In this document: in pieces, positions 20,518 through 28,890 of the stretch
Layout of the letters: each line of letters starts with the position of its first letter
How positions within the stretch are numbered: position 1 is the stretch's first letter
From: Mycolicibacterium sp. P1-18
GTDB taxonomy: Bacteria; Actinomycetota; Actinomycetes; Mycobacteriales; Mycobacteriaceae
NCBI RefSeq assembly: GCF_008329535.1
Contig: NZ_NPKR01000015.1
Span: 62,001 to 126,000 of the forward strand
Length of the DNA: 64,000 bases
Direction: 5' to 3'
Notes under the pieces: generated by a model
The model's database searches: none
What the model saw: only the letters and a program-made list of their open reading frames with translations
What the model was told of the DNA's origin: nothing
Program-made: the position numbers and the translations under genes

Positions 20518-21501
20518 TCACACCAGCGCCCTGGCCGCGACGCGGTCGGCCCTGCGCGCTTCGCGGTCCAGATACCTGGCCTTGGCGTCCTCGAACTTGG
20601 CCGCCTCGACCTGCAGCTTCTCGATGAAGGCGGCCAGTTCGTCGCGGGCACGCTCGCCCTCGGCGGTGAAGTCGGCGCGCTCGAAGATCCGCCACTTGCG
20701 CAGCACCGGCAGTACCACCTCGTCGAGATGCTGGCGGGCGTCGTAGATGCCGCCGACGGCCATCTTCACCGCGTTGCGCCGGAAGTTCGGGATCGAGAAA
20801 CCCGGCATGGCGAAGTTGACCAGGATGCGCGTGATGGAACCCATGGCGCGGTCGGGGGCCAGGTCCAGCGCCGCACCCGTCAACCCGCGGTAGAAGATCA
20901 TGTGCAGGTTCTCGTCGAACGCGACGCGCTTGAGCAGCGCGTCGGCGACGGGTTCCGCGCAGGCCTTGCCGGTGTTGCGGTGCGAGACGCGGGTGGCGAG
21001 CTCCTGGAAGGTGACGTAGGCGGCGGCGTCGAGGAACGACTCCGGCGCGATGTCGCCCTGGCCCTGCTGTCCAGGGCTGAATCCGGCGGTCATCTGCTGC
21101 ATCCTGGCCCGCTCCAGCTCCATCGGGTCGACGGCCCTGGTGACCACCAGGTAGTCCCGCAGCGCGATGCCGTGGCGGTTCTCCTCGACGGTCCACCTGT
21201 TGACCCAGGTGCCCCAGGCGTCGTCGAGGGTGAAGTAACCCGCGACCGCCCGGTGATAGGACGGCAGGTTGTCCTCGGTCAGCAGATTGGTGACCATCGC
21301 GATGCGCGCCAGTTCGGACAGCGGCGACCGTTCCAGCTCCCAGTCCGCCCCGCCCAGGGCGGAATAGTTCGCGCCGTCGGACCACGGCACGTAGTCGTGC
21401 GGTGACCAGTCCCTGGTGGCGGCGAAGTGCTGGTTGAGACCGGCCTCGACGATCGGTTCGAGTTCGCGGATCAGCTCGGGATCGCTCAGGACTCTCGTCA
21501 T
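20518..21501 (-). CDS. acyl-ACP (stearoyl-ACP-type) desaturase, DesA-like
   Basis: 327 residues from ATG at 21501. The di-iron ligands of the ferritin-like fold are visible in VEENRHG (E-x2-H, about residue 108) and DENLHM (E-x2-H, about 196), with upstream glutamate LTEDNLPSYH. The length fits DesA1 (about 338) better than DesA2 (about 275). These soluble enzymes introduce a double bond in acyl-ACP chains for membrane or mycolic acid precursors, using ferredoxin electrons. The start overlaps the stop of the upstream DUF1254 lipoprotein gene by ATGA, so translation is probably coupled. Paralogue identity is not determined. Confidence 0.9.
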   Translation of the reverse strand: MTRVLSDPELIRELEPIVEAGLNQHFAATRDWSPHDYVPWSDGANYSALGGADWELERSPLSELARIAMVTNLLTEDNLPSYHRAVAGYFTLDDAWGTWVNRWTVEENRHGIALRDYLVVTRAVDPMELERARMQQMTAGFSPGQQGQGDIAPESFLDAAAYVTFQELATRVSHRNTGKACAEPVADALLKRVAFDENLHMIFYRGLTGAALDLAPDRAMGSITRILVNFAMPGFSIPNFRRNAVKMAVGGIYDARQHLDEVVLPVLRKWRIFERADFTAEGERARDELAAFIEKLQVEAAKFEDAKARYLDREARRADRVAARALV

Positions 21502-22961
21502 GCCGGCACCTTCTCGGGCTTGGGGGCCTGCCACTGACCGTCCAGTGCGTCGGGCTTGGGCCAGTAGAGCCGCAGCACCAACGAGAACGGTCCCTCCGGG
21601 GCGGGCAACCAATTGGGTTCGCGCTCGGGGCCGGGTGAGTTGCGCTGGACGTACAGGGTGTAGCCGCCGTCGACGTCGGGGACCAGTGCGCGCAGCATCG
21701 AGGAGTTGATCAGGTACCGGTTGATGGGGTTGGCCACCAGCTGACTGTTCGGCAGTCCGTACATGGTCAGCGACCAGAACGCGTTGACGGGCGGCAACTG
21801 GCCGGGCGCGAAGCGGTAGGTGTAGGCATTGGCTCCGGTGAGCGGCGCGCCGGCGGCGTCGGTGGAGAAGTTCGGATAGAGCGCCTCGGCCGCGGTGTTG
21901 CCGTAGATGCCGAACACCGCACCGGCCATCCGGTAGAGGTAGTTGCCCCTGAGGTCCTCCTTGGTGCCAAACAGGCTGGCGGAGGACAACTTTCCGGTGT
22001 CGATCTCGTTCTTCTTGAGGGCGTCGAGTTCGGACCAGGCGTCGGCCATGCCATCCTGGACCGCGGTGCGCATCTCGGGTGAGAGCTTCTCGGCGTCGAA
22101 GGAGCCGTCGGGGCCGATGCCGATGGAGGCGAACCGGTCCCGCATGGCCTTCTCCGCGGGCAGCGTCGGGGTGAACTCCATGACGAAGTTCAGGATGTCG
22201 AAGAACTGCGGTGACGTGCGCTCCTGATCGGGGGTCAGGGCCGGGACGAAGTCGATCGCCGGGGCCGGCGGTGGCAGCGGCTGCTTGAGGAACACCGACA
22301 GCGGCTCCACGCGATAGCCGTCCTGAATCTTCTTGACGGCGTCCAGATCTGTCGGTTCGAACAGCTGAGTGCGGTAGAGCACCAGCGCCAGTTCGGTGTC
22401 GGACCGGATGACCTCGTTGACCCCGGCGGGCTTCTCCCCCGTCCAATTGGGACCGGCCAGAAGGTATTTGCCACCGCTGTTGCCGGTGGTCCGGCTGCCC
22501 ACGTAGGCGAAGTTGGCGGTGTACTGGTCGACGAACTGCAGCGAGAAGTACCGGTCCTGGTCGACCGGCGGGACGGTGAACACCAGCGGCTCGGTGCGTA
22601 GATCGGCTCCGACGGTGGAATACGGGGTGTCCGAGTTCGGGGTCTGGATGGCGGTGTCGGCCGGCGTGTAAACCCTTGCGGTGTTGTGGACTTCGTTCCA
22701 GCCGCCCTTGTACTCGGCGTCGCCCTTGTCCACGAAGTAGGAGTACATGACGCGGTAGTCGTCGACCATCGGGAAGCCGTAGACGTAGGCCTCCTTCGCG
22801 ATCGCCCGGGCTTGTTCCGGGCTGACGGACGAGGACTGCGGTGGTGGCGGCGCGGAACCGACCGCTTCGGGCTTGTCGTCCTTCGCGCAGCCCGCGGCGA
22901 CGGTGACGAGCAAGGCTGCGAGGCCGACGTTCAGGGCCCGCCGCAGGTAGGTCGACTTCAC
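21498..22961 (-). CDS. DUF1254/DUF1214 lipoprotein
   Basis: 487 residues from GTG at 22961. The signal peptide ends in VTVAAGC, a lipobox, so the protein is probably a membrane-anchored lipoprotein facing out; the next ~20 residues are a Pro/Ser-rich linker. The DUF1254 region (about 50-190) includes EAYVYGFPMVDDYRVMY and TPNSDTPYS; the DUF1214 region (about 370-475) includes AFWSLTMYGLPNSQLVANP and NRYLINSSM, ending with NWLPAPEGPFSLVLRLYWP. The family is widespread but uncharacterised, although some members are annotated as secreted enzymes. Coupling to a fatty-acid desaturase suggests a lipid-related role, by inference only. Confidence 0.9.
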   Translation of the reverse strand: MKSTYLRRALNVGLAALLVTVAAGCAKDDKPEAVGSAPPPPQSSSVSPEQARAIAKEAYVYGFPMVDDYRVMYSYFVDKGDAEYKGGWNEVHNTARVYTPADTAIQTPNSDTPYSTVGADLRTEPLVFTVPPVDQDRYFSLQFVDQYTANFAYVGSRTTGNSGGKYLLAGPNWTGEKPAGVNEVIRSDTELALVLYRTQLFEPTDLDAVKKIQDGYRVEPLSVFLKQPLPPPAPAIDFVPALTPDQERTSPQFFDILNFVMEFTPTLPAEKAMRDRFASIGIGPDGSFDAEKLSPEMRTAVQDGMADAWSELDALKKNEIDTGKLSSASLFGTKEDLRGNYLYRMAGAVFGIYGNTAAEALYPNFSTDAAGAPLTGANAYTYRFAPGQLPPVNAFWSLTMYGLPNSQLVANPINRYLINSSMLRALVPDVDGGYTLYVQRNSPGPEREPNWLPAPEGPFSLVLRLYWPKPDALDGQWQAPKPEKVPA

Positions 22962-23017
22962 GCCATCATCAAACCACCGCGGTGGCCGTCGACCTCGGAC
23001 CCGCGGTGGGCAGGGTG

Positions 23018-23905
23018 TCACATGGGGTTTGGTGCGTCCAACGTCTCGGAGTGCGCGCTCGTCGACCGCCCCAACGCCACCACCTCGGCGTCCATCCGCG
23101 GCAGGAGGTCGGGCACGAACCGCTTGACGGGCGCCTCGCCGAGGCGGGTCGACATGACGGGCTTGAGCCACCGCAGCACGCCCACCCAGCGCGGGCAGTA
23201 CACCCGGGACTTGCGGTTCTCGATGCCGTCGACGAAGGCCGCGCCGCACTTCTCCACCGACGTGGTGACGTTGACGGGATAGGGCAACTTGGACAGCATC
23301 TCGCCGAAGGTGGAGAGGTCGGTCTTGGTGTCGCGCACCATCGCCGTGTCGACCCACGACATGTGCGCCGAGCCGACGTCGACGCCGTGGTGGGCGACCT
23401 CGAGCCGCAGTGCGTTCGCGAACTGTTCGACGGCGGCCTTGCTGGCGTTGTACGGCGCGAGCCCCGGCGCGGCGGTGAAGGCGGCCAGCGACGACACCAC
23501 GAGCACGTACCCGCGCCGGTCGACGATCGACGGCAGCGTCGCCCGCACGGTGTGGAACACCCCGAGGACGTTGACGTCGAGCAGTCGCTTGAACGCCGCG
23601 GGGTCGACCTGCAGCACCGATCCGTAACTGGCGATGCCCGCGTTGGCCACCACCACGTCGACGCCACCGAAGCGCTGCACCGCGGCGTCGGCGGCGGCCT
23701 GCATGGCCGGCAGGTCGCGGACGTCGGCGGTGACGGTGAGTACCCGCTCGTCGCCGAGGGTGGCCGCGAACCGGGCGAGCGCGTCGGCGTCGACGTCGGT
23801 CAGCACCAGGCGGGCGCCCCTGCCGTGGAGCCGCCGCGCGACCTCCGCACCGACGCCTGCCGCGCCACCGGTGATGAATACGACCTTGCCGGCCACCGAA
23901 ACCAT
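23018..23905 (-). CDS. short-chain dehydrogenase/reductase, Rv2129c-like
   Basis: 295 residues. Classical SDR features: cofactor motif VFITGGAAGVGAEVA (TGxxxGxG), Asp in LTDVDAD favouring NAD(H), NAG in VVANAGIAS, catalytic Ser in VVSSLAAF and Tyr-Lys in YNASK (about residues 154-158). The C-terminal 90 residues are longer than in minimal SDRs and contain two Trp (CPRWVGVLRWLKPV), possibly membrane-associated. Position before mshC matches Rv2129c. Substrate unknown. Confidence 0.88.
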   Translation of the reverse strand: MVSVAGKVVFITGGAAGVGAEVARRLHGRGARLVLTDVDADALARFAATLGDERVLTVTADVRDLPAMQAAADAAVQRFGGVDVVVANAGIASYGSVLQVDPAAFKRLLDVNVLGVFHTVRATLPSIVDRRGYVLVVSSLAAFTAAPGLAPYNASKAAVEQFANALRLEVAHHGVDVGSAHMSWVDTAMVRDTKTDLSTFGEMLSKLPYPVNVTTSVEKCGAAFVDGIENRKSRVYCPRWVGVLRWLKPVMSTRLGEAPVKRFVPDLLPRMDAEVVALGRSTSAHSETLDAPNPM

Positions 23906-23927
23906 GGGCGGAAAGGTACCTCGTGGG

Positions 23928-25166
23928 TTAGAGCGCGACGCCGAGCAGCGCGTCGACGGCCGCCGCGACGCGGCCCGGAGCCTCGGGGTCGGACCCGCCG
24001 TACTCCTCGGCGTCGGCCACCCAACCGTCGACGGCGGCGAGCGCCTTCGGGGTGTCGAGATCGTCGGCGAGGTACTGGCGAATCCTCGTCACCACGTCGG
24101 TGGCGTCCGGTCCGGCGGGCAACGCCGTCGCCGCCCGCCAGCGGGCCAGGCGTGCCTGGGCCTCGGCGAGCACGGCGTCGCTCCAGAAGCGGTCGGCGCG
24201 ATAGTGCCCGGCCAGCAGACCCAGCCGAATCGCCGCCGGGTCGACGCCCTCGGCGCGCAGCTTGGACACCAGGACCAGGTTGCCGCGGCTCTTGCTCATC
24301 TTGTGGCCGTCCCAGCCGATCATGCCGGCGTGGACGTAGTGCCGCGCGAAACGGCGCTCGCCGGTGACGGCTTCGGCGTGGGCGGCCGAGAACTCGTGGT
24401 GCGGGAAGATCAGGTCGCTGCCGCCGCCCTGCACGTCCAGGCCGGTGCCGATGCGGTCGAGCGCGATCGCGGCACACTCGACGTGCCAGCCGGGGCGACC
24501 GGGGCCGAACGGTGACGGCCAACTCGGTTCGCCGGGGCGCTCCGCGCGCCACAGCAGCGCGTCGAGCGCGTCTCCCTTGCCCGCCCGGTCGGGGTCTCCG
24601 CCACGTTCGGCGAACAGCCGCAGCATGGTCTCGCGGTCGTAGCCGGACTCGTACCCGAACTGCGGCGTCGCGTCGGCGCGGAAGTACACGTCGGGGTACT
24701 CGGCGTCCTCCACGACGTAGGCCGCGCCGTCGGCGAGCATCTTCTCGACCAGTTCGATCACCTCGGCGATGGCGTCGGTCGCCGCGACGTAGTCGTGCGG
24801 CGGCAGCACGCGCAGGGCTGTCATGTCCTCGCGGAACAGTTGCGTCTCGCGGGCGCCGAGGTCGCGCCAGTCGATGCCGTCGCGCGCGGCCCGCTCGAAC
24901 AGCGGGTCGTCGACGTCGGTGACGTTCTGCACGTAGTGCACCTGATGTCCGGCGTCGAGCCAGGACCGGTAGACGAGGTCGAATGCCACGTAGGTGGCGG
25001 CGTGGCCGAGGTGGGTCGCGTCATACGGGGTGATGCCGCACACGTACATGGTGGCGGTTTCGCCGGCGGCCACGGGACGCACCTGGCCGTCGGCACTGTC
25101 GTAGAGGCGCAACGGCGTTCCCACGCCGGTGAGCTGCGGAACGGTCGGCGCCGGCCACGATTGCAT
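23928..25166 (-). CDS. mshC: cysteine:1-D-myo-inositol 2-amino-2-deoxy-alpha-D-glucopyranoside ligase MshC
   Basis: 412 residues from ATG at 25166, close to the M. tuberculosis length of 414. It is a cysteinyl-tRNA-synthetase-like enzyme without the tRNA-binding end. Zinc and cysteine recognition: YVCGITPYDATHLGHA, which also holds the HIGH-type motif; the KMSKS loop is GHKMSKSRG near 290; GGGSDLIFPHHEFS binds zinc and substrate. It joins cysteine to GlcN-Ins with ATP in mycothiol synthesis. The N-terminus MQSWPAPTVPQL is conserved. cysQ follows upstream on the same strand, 95 bp away, as in Rv2131c-Rv2130c. Confidence 0.97.
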   Translation of the reverse strand: MQSWPAPTVPQLTGVGTPLRLYDSADGQVRPVAAGETATMYVCGITPYDATHLGHAATYVAFDLVYRSWLDAGHQVHYVQNVTDVDDPLFERAARDGIDWRDLGARETQLFREDMTALRVLPPHDYVAATDAIAEVIELVEKMLADGAAYVVEDAEYPDVYFRADATPQFGYESGYDRETMLRLFAERGGDPDRAGKGDALDALLWRAERPGEPSWPSPFGPGRPGWHVECAAIALDRIGTGLDVQGGGSDLIFPHHEFSAAHAEAVTGERRFARHYVHAGMIGWDGHKMSKSRGNLVLVSKLRAEGVDPAAIRLGLLAGHYRADRFWSDAVLAEAQARLARWRAATALPAGPDATDVVTRIRQYLADDLDTPKALAAVDGWVADAEEYGGSDPEAPGRVAAAVDALLGVAL

Positions 25167-25261
25167 GGCTCCGACTCTAGGGGTTGCGTTCAGTTTCGCC
25201 TCCGACGGTGGTTGTTCGCTGTCTGGGACAACGCGCGGTGCCGATCCATTCCCGCAGGCGC

Positions 25262-26029
25262 TCAGAACAGCGAGCCGATCGCGTCCAGCAGGGTGGCGGA
25301 CAACTCCGGCCGGCACATCACGAAGTCGGGCAGGTACGGGTCGGGCCGGTTGTACCGCAGGGGCGAGCCGTCCAGCCGGGACGCGTGCAGACCCGCCGCC
25401 CTCACTACGCCGGCCGGCGCCGCGGAGTCCCACTCGTACTGACCGCCGGCATGGACGTAGGCGTCGACGTCGCCCCGGACGACGGCCATGGCCTTGGCCC
25501 CCGCCGAACCGATGCCGACCAGTTCGACGTCGAGCATGTCCCGCAGCCACCACAGCACCGTGGGCGGACGGTGGCGGCTGGTCGCGATGCGGATGGGTCC
25601 GGCGTCGCGCGGCGGGGGTGGCGCCACGGTGTCGCTGCGGTACACCTCGCCGAGTGCGGGCAACCCCACCACGGCGTCGGTGATCGCCCCGTCGGATCCA
25701 CTCGTCCGCTGCCACAGCGCGATGTGCACCGCCCAGTCGGTGCGCCCGGGCGTGGAGAACTCCCGGGTGCCGTCGACCGGGTCGACGATCCACACCCGAT
25801 CGGCGTGGAGCCGCGACAGGTCGTCCGCCGCCTCCTCGGAGAGGACGGCGTCGTCGGGCCGGTGCTCGCGGAGCCGGTTCAGGATCAGGGTGTTGGCACG
25901 CCGATCGCCGGCGTCGCCGAGGTCGTAGAAGTCGTCGAAGCCGATCTCGGCGCGCAGGGCGACCAACATTCGACCGGCTTCGGCGGCCACGTCGGCGGCG
26001 AGCGCCGCATCGCTGACGCGGGGGGTAAT
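25262..26029 (-). CDS. cysQ: 3'(2'),5'-bisphosphate nucleotidase CysQ, start codon uncertain
   Basis: An inositol-monophosphatase-fold enzyme: metal-binding EEAADD, WIVDPVDGTREFS (about residue 80 of the longer form) and GQYEWDSAAPAG. It removes the 3'-phosphate from PAP/PAPS made during sulfate assimilation and can act on inositol phosphates. The first canonical start is GTG at 25990 (242 residues), but the conserved helix SDAALAADVAAEAG, similar to the M. tuberculosis N-terminus, extends upstream to the stop of the preceding gene with no ATG, GTG or TTG. I give the ATT at 26029 as the provisional start; 25990 is the conservative alternative. Confidence 0.88.
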   Translation of the reverse strand: MTPRVSDAALAADVAAEAGRMLVALRAEIGFDDFYDLGDAGDRRANTLILNRLREHRPDDAVLSEEAADDLSRLHADRVWIVDPVDGTREFSTPGRTDWAVHIALWQRTSGSDGAITDAVVGLPALGEVYRSDTVAPPPPRDAGPIRIATSRHRPPTVLWWLRDMLDVELVGIGSAGAKAMAVVRGDVDAYVHAGGQYEWDSAAPAGVVRAAGLHASRLDGSPLRYNRPDPYLPDFVMCRPELSATLLDAIGSLF

Positions 26030-26035
26030 CGGGTC

Positions 26036-26701
26036 CTACTTGGGCGTGGCGCCGGGGGCGCGCACGACCATCGGCACCGCCGGGAAGTAGGCCGCCATCT
26101 CCGAACGGCAGCGCCGCAGCGCGGCGGTACCGAAGCCGCGGTGCCGGTGGTCGGGGTGAATCCAGACGCGGACGTTCACCTCGCCGCCGACAAGCTCGCC
26201 GAAGACCATGCCGACCTTGTCGGCGCCCTCCTCGGCGACGAACCAGACGGCCTCCTCGGCCGAGACCCGGCGCAGCGCCGCACCGATCTCGTCGTCGATG
26301 CTGCCCGCCGGACCGCCGGAGCCGTCACCCGTGGCGCCGACGTCGGAGGTGCGGGCGACGAAGAGGTCGCGGTCGGTGTCGGAGGAGAACACGCGCAGCG
26401 ACAGGCTGTCGCCCGAACTGGCCGGCCGCTCACCGAGGGTGAAGGTCAGCTGCTTGTTCAGGTCTTCGAGTTCGTCGGCGATCTTGCGGCGGGAGTCCCG
26501 GGTGAGCTGGTCGAACGAAATGGTCATGACCGCCTCGCCGCCCTTGGGCGAGGTGTCGAGCAGCGCCGAGATGGCCTGGACGGCGGCCGCCCGGTCACCG
26601 GCCTCGACGATCGCGTCGAGCACTTCGTGGCGGCGGTCGAGCGCCTTCTGGAGGGCGTCGGCGATCTCCCTGCGTGCGGCGGCGTGATCGTGATCAGTCA
26701 T
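26036..26701 (-). CDS. GNAT acetyltransferase with gyrase/topoisomerase-like N-terminal helices
   Basis: 221 residues from ATG at 26701. Residues 1-75 are helical and charged: RRHEVLDAIVEAGDRAAAVQAI and FDQLTRDSRRKIADELEDLNKQL resemble the coiled-coil segment that follows the catalytic domain in GyrA/ParC proteins. The C-terminal half is a GNAT fold with VGMVFGELVGGEVNVRVWI and the acetyl-CoA loop HRHRGFGTAAL (R-x-x-G-x-G/A pattern). It ends six bases before the provisional cysQ start. Substrate unknown. Location between cysQ and a kinase-fold gene suggests membership in the mshC operon. Confidence 0.75.
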   Translation of the reverse strand: MTDHDHAAARREIADALQKALDRRHEVLDAIVEAGDRAAAVQAISALLDTSPKGGEAVMTISFDQLTRDSRRKIADELEDLNKQLTFTLGERPASSGDSLSLRVFSSDTDRDLFVARTSDVGATGDGSGGPAGSIDDEIGAALRRVSAEEAVWFVAEEGADKVGMVFGELVGGEVNVRVWIHPDHRHRGFGTAALRRCRSEMAAYFPAVPMVVRAPGATPK

Positions 26702-26725
26702 GAGGACGAGCGTAGAACACGAAGG

Positions 26726-27565
26726 TCAAAACGCCGGCCACGGGATCGGCCTGCGTCGATCCGGCGCCGGCATCACCGGGTTCTCCAGCAGACCAACGGT
26801 TCTGGCATACAGCGCGTCGATCTCCCGGTTGGTGACGTGCGGCCGCAACGTCTGGTCCAGGTCGCCCAGCAGCGCGTCGCGCAGGCAGGCGATGTCACGC
26901 AGCGCGTCGTCGTCGACGGGCTTGCCGGCCCACCCCCACAGCACCGTGCGGAGTTTGTCCTCGGAGTGGAGGCTCACGCCGTGGTCGACCCCGTAGACGC
27001 CGCCGTCGACGCCGGCCAGGATGTGCCCGCCCTTGCGGTCGGCGTTGTTGATGATGACGTCGAACACCGCCATCCGGCGCAATCGGGCGTCATCGGCGTG
27101 GACGAGTGTGACCTCGTCCCCGGCGTAGTCGTAGGCCTGCAACACCGGCAGGAAACCGGGCGGCACCTGGCCCACGGGCAACAGGTCGACCAGGTCGGGG
27201 CCCGCGTCGGGGTCGTCGGGCACCTCGGAGTCGTCCAGGACGTCACCGGGCTGGTCGACCCACCGCTGCACCATCCCGCGGCCCGCGGGCCCGTCGCGAA
27301 GAACGGTGTGCGGCACCACGTTCCAGCCGAGCGCCGCCGACACCAGGTAGGCCGACACCTCACGCCCCGCGAGCGTGCCGTCGGGGAAGTCCCACAGCGG
27401 CGCCTCACCGGCGACGGGCTTGTAGACGCAGTGCACCGTGCGGTCGTCGAGGACGGCCTCGCAGAGGAACGTCGCGTTGCTGGCCGACCGGATGCGCCCG
27501 AGAACGGTCAGCGCGCCGGAGCGAAGGACTTCGTGGTCATCGGCGCGGTCAGAATTCGGGGTCAT
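26726..27565 (-). CDS. SCO1664-family protein with PI3/4-kinase-like active site, Rv2133c-like
   Basis: 279 residues. N-terminal half: FLCEAVLDDRTVHCVYKPVAGE has a lysine placed like the ATP-binding Lys. FDVIINNADRKGGHIL (about residues 175-190) resembles the catalytic loop D-x-x-x-x-N of PI4-kinase/HipA-fold enzymes, and VYGVDHGVSLH resembles the metal-binding D-H/F-G. In actinobacteria the family occurs beside DUF3090 and a histidine phosphatase, as here. A phosphotransferase role is inferred; the substrate is unknown. Its start overlaps the DUF3090 stop by 17 bp, so the two are co-translated. Confidence 0.82.
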   Translation of the reverse strand: MTPNSDRADDHEVLRSGALTVLGRIRSASNATFLCEAVLDDRTVHCVYKPVAGEAPLWDFPDGTLAGREVSAYLVSAALGWNVVPHTVLRDGPAGRGMVQRWVDQPGDVLDDSEVPDDPDAGPDLVDLLPVGQVPPGFLPVLQAYDYAGDEVTLVHADDARLRRMAVFDVIINNADRKGGHILAGVDGGVYGVDHGVSLHSEDKLRTVLWGWAGKPVDDDALRDIACLRDALLGDLDQTLRPHVTNREIDALYARTVGLLENPVMPAPDRRRPIPWPAF

Positions 27566-28136
27566 CGTCGGTTTCCGCCAGCATGCCTCGTCGGTAACCG
27601 TTGGTGCGCACGCAGATGTGTCCCGCCGGGTCGAGCGGTTCGTCGCACAGCGGGCACGGCGGGCGGCCCGCGGAGATGACGCGGTTGGAGCGGGCCGCGA
27701 ACTCGCGCGCCGACTCCGGCGTCAGGAACACCCGCACGGCGTCGGGGCCGTCCTCGGCGTCGTCGAGCACCACCGACGCGTCGAACTCCGTCTCCGAGAC
27801 GGCCAGCAACTCTACCACCACCGTCTCGGCCTCGGAATCCCAGCCGAGGCCCATCGTGCCGACGCGGAATTCGGCGTCGACCGGGGTGACCAGCGGGCTC
27901 AGATCCTCGACCTCGGTCGTCTCCGGCGGCACCGGCGTCCCGAAGCGGCGGTTGATCTCCAGCAGCAGTGCGGCGATCCGCTCGGCGAGCACCGCCACCT
28001 GTTGCTTCTCCAGGATCACCGACACGACGCGTTCGTCGTGCACGGCCTGAAGGTAGAACGTCCGATCGCCAGGTTGCCCGACGGTCCCGGCCACGAAGCG
28101 GTCGGGTGAGCGGAAGACGTGAATCGAACGGGTCAT
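27549..28136 (-). CDS. DUF3090-family protein with C-terminal zinc-ribbon-like motif, Rv2134c-like
   Basis: 195 residues from ATG at 28136. The N-terminus (RSIHVFRSPDRFVAGTVG) and central acidic beta-rich region (VGTMGLGWDSEAETVVVEL) fit the DUF3090 family. Near the C-terminus CPLCDEPLDPAGHIC gives a C-x2-C and H-x-C arrangement likely to bind zinc. No enzymatic motif is recognised. It overlaps the SCO1664-family gene by 17 bp and is separated by 75 bp from the phosphatase upstream, a conserved trio in mycothiol-producing actinobacteria as far as I recall. Confidence 0.85.
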   Translation of the reverse strand: MTRSIHVFRSPDRFVAGTVGQPGDRTFYLQAVHDERVVSVILEKQQVAVLAERIAALLLEINRRFGTPVPPETTEVEDLSPLVTPVDAEFRVGTMGLGWDSEAETVVVELLAVSETEFDASVVLDDAEDGPDAVRVFLTPESAREFAARSNRVISAGRPPCPLCDEPLDPAGHICVRTNGYRRGMLAETDDDPEF

Positions 28137-28211
28137 GGCACCTCCCAAAATACCGGTATAGCCATCGCATCCGTAATCCGAACGGTGACGTGGCCGTCAC
28201 GTCCGGAGCGG

Positions 28212-28889
28212 TCAGTCGGTGGAACCACCCACCACCGCGTCCCCCGAGGGCTCCGGCTTCGCGAGCAGCGCCGAGGTCAGGGCGGGGCCGGTGTGGTTGG
28301 CGTGGAGCAGGAACGGGCGCGTCGCCGTGTACCGGATCACGCTCATCGACGCCGGGTCGGCGGTGATGCGCTGGAAGTTGTCGAGGTGGCTTCCCACCGC
28401 GTCGGCGATGATCGACTTGATGACGTCACCGTGCGTACAGGCGATCCACAGAACGTCGCCTTCGTGCTGCTCGGCAAGGGTGCGGTCGTGTTCGCGGATG
28501 GCCGCGACCGCCCTGGCCTGAACCTGCGCCAGGCCCTCCCCGTCGGGGAACACCGCGGCGCTGGGCTGCTGCTGCACCACGGCCCACAGCGGCTCCTTGA
28601 ACAGGTCGGCGATCTTGGCGCCGGTCCACGCGCCGTAGTCGACTTCCGAGAGCCGTTCCTCCACCACGGGTTCCAGCCCGAGGGCGGCGGCCAGCGGCGC
28701 GACCGTTCGCTCACAGCGCAGAAGCGGTGACCGCACGATGGCCTTGATCGGAAGGTCGGCGACGCGGGAGACGACCGCCTCGGCTTGATCGCGGCCCTTG
28801 TCGTCGAGGTCGACGCCCTCGGAGCGACCCGCGAGGGTGTGGGCGGTGTTCGACGTGGAGCGACCGTGTCGCAGCAGGATGACCGTCAT
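28212..28889 (-). CDS. histidine phosphatase (phosphoglycerate-mutase-like), Rv2135c-like
   Basis: 225 residues. The phosphohistidine motif VILLRHGRSTSNTAHTL is at residues 3-19, with the second Arg in RSPLLRCERT, the acid EVDYGAWTG and the second catalytic His in IACTHGDVIK (about 150). It belongs to the phosphatase branch of the superfamily, the type named after MSMEG_4193. The start lies one base after the uppP stop. The natural substrate is unknown; in this cassette it may reverse the reaction of the kinase-fold protein, which is inference. Confidence 0.87.
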   Translation of the reverse strand: MTVILLRHGRSTSNTAHTLAGRSEGVDLDDKGRDQAEAVVSRVADLPIKAIVRSPLLRCERTVAPLAAALGLEPVVEERLSEVDYGAWTGAKIADLFKEPLWAVVQQQPSAAVFPDGEGLAQVQARAVAAIREHDRTLAEQHEGDVLWIACTHGDVIKSIIADAVGSHLDNFQRITADPASMSVIRYTATRPFLLHANHTGPALTSALLAKPEPSGDAVVGGSTD

Positions 28890-28890
28890 G

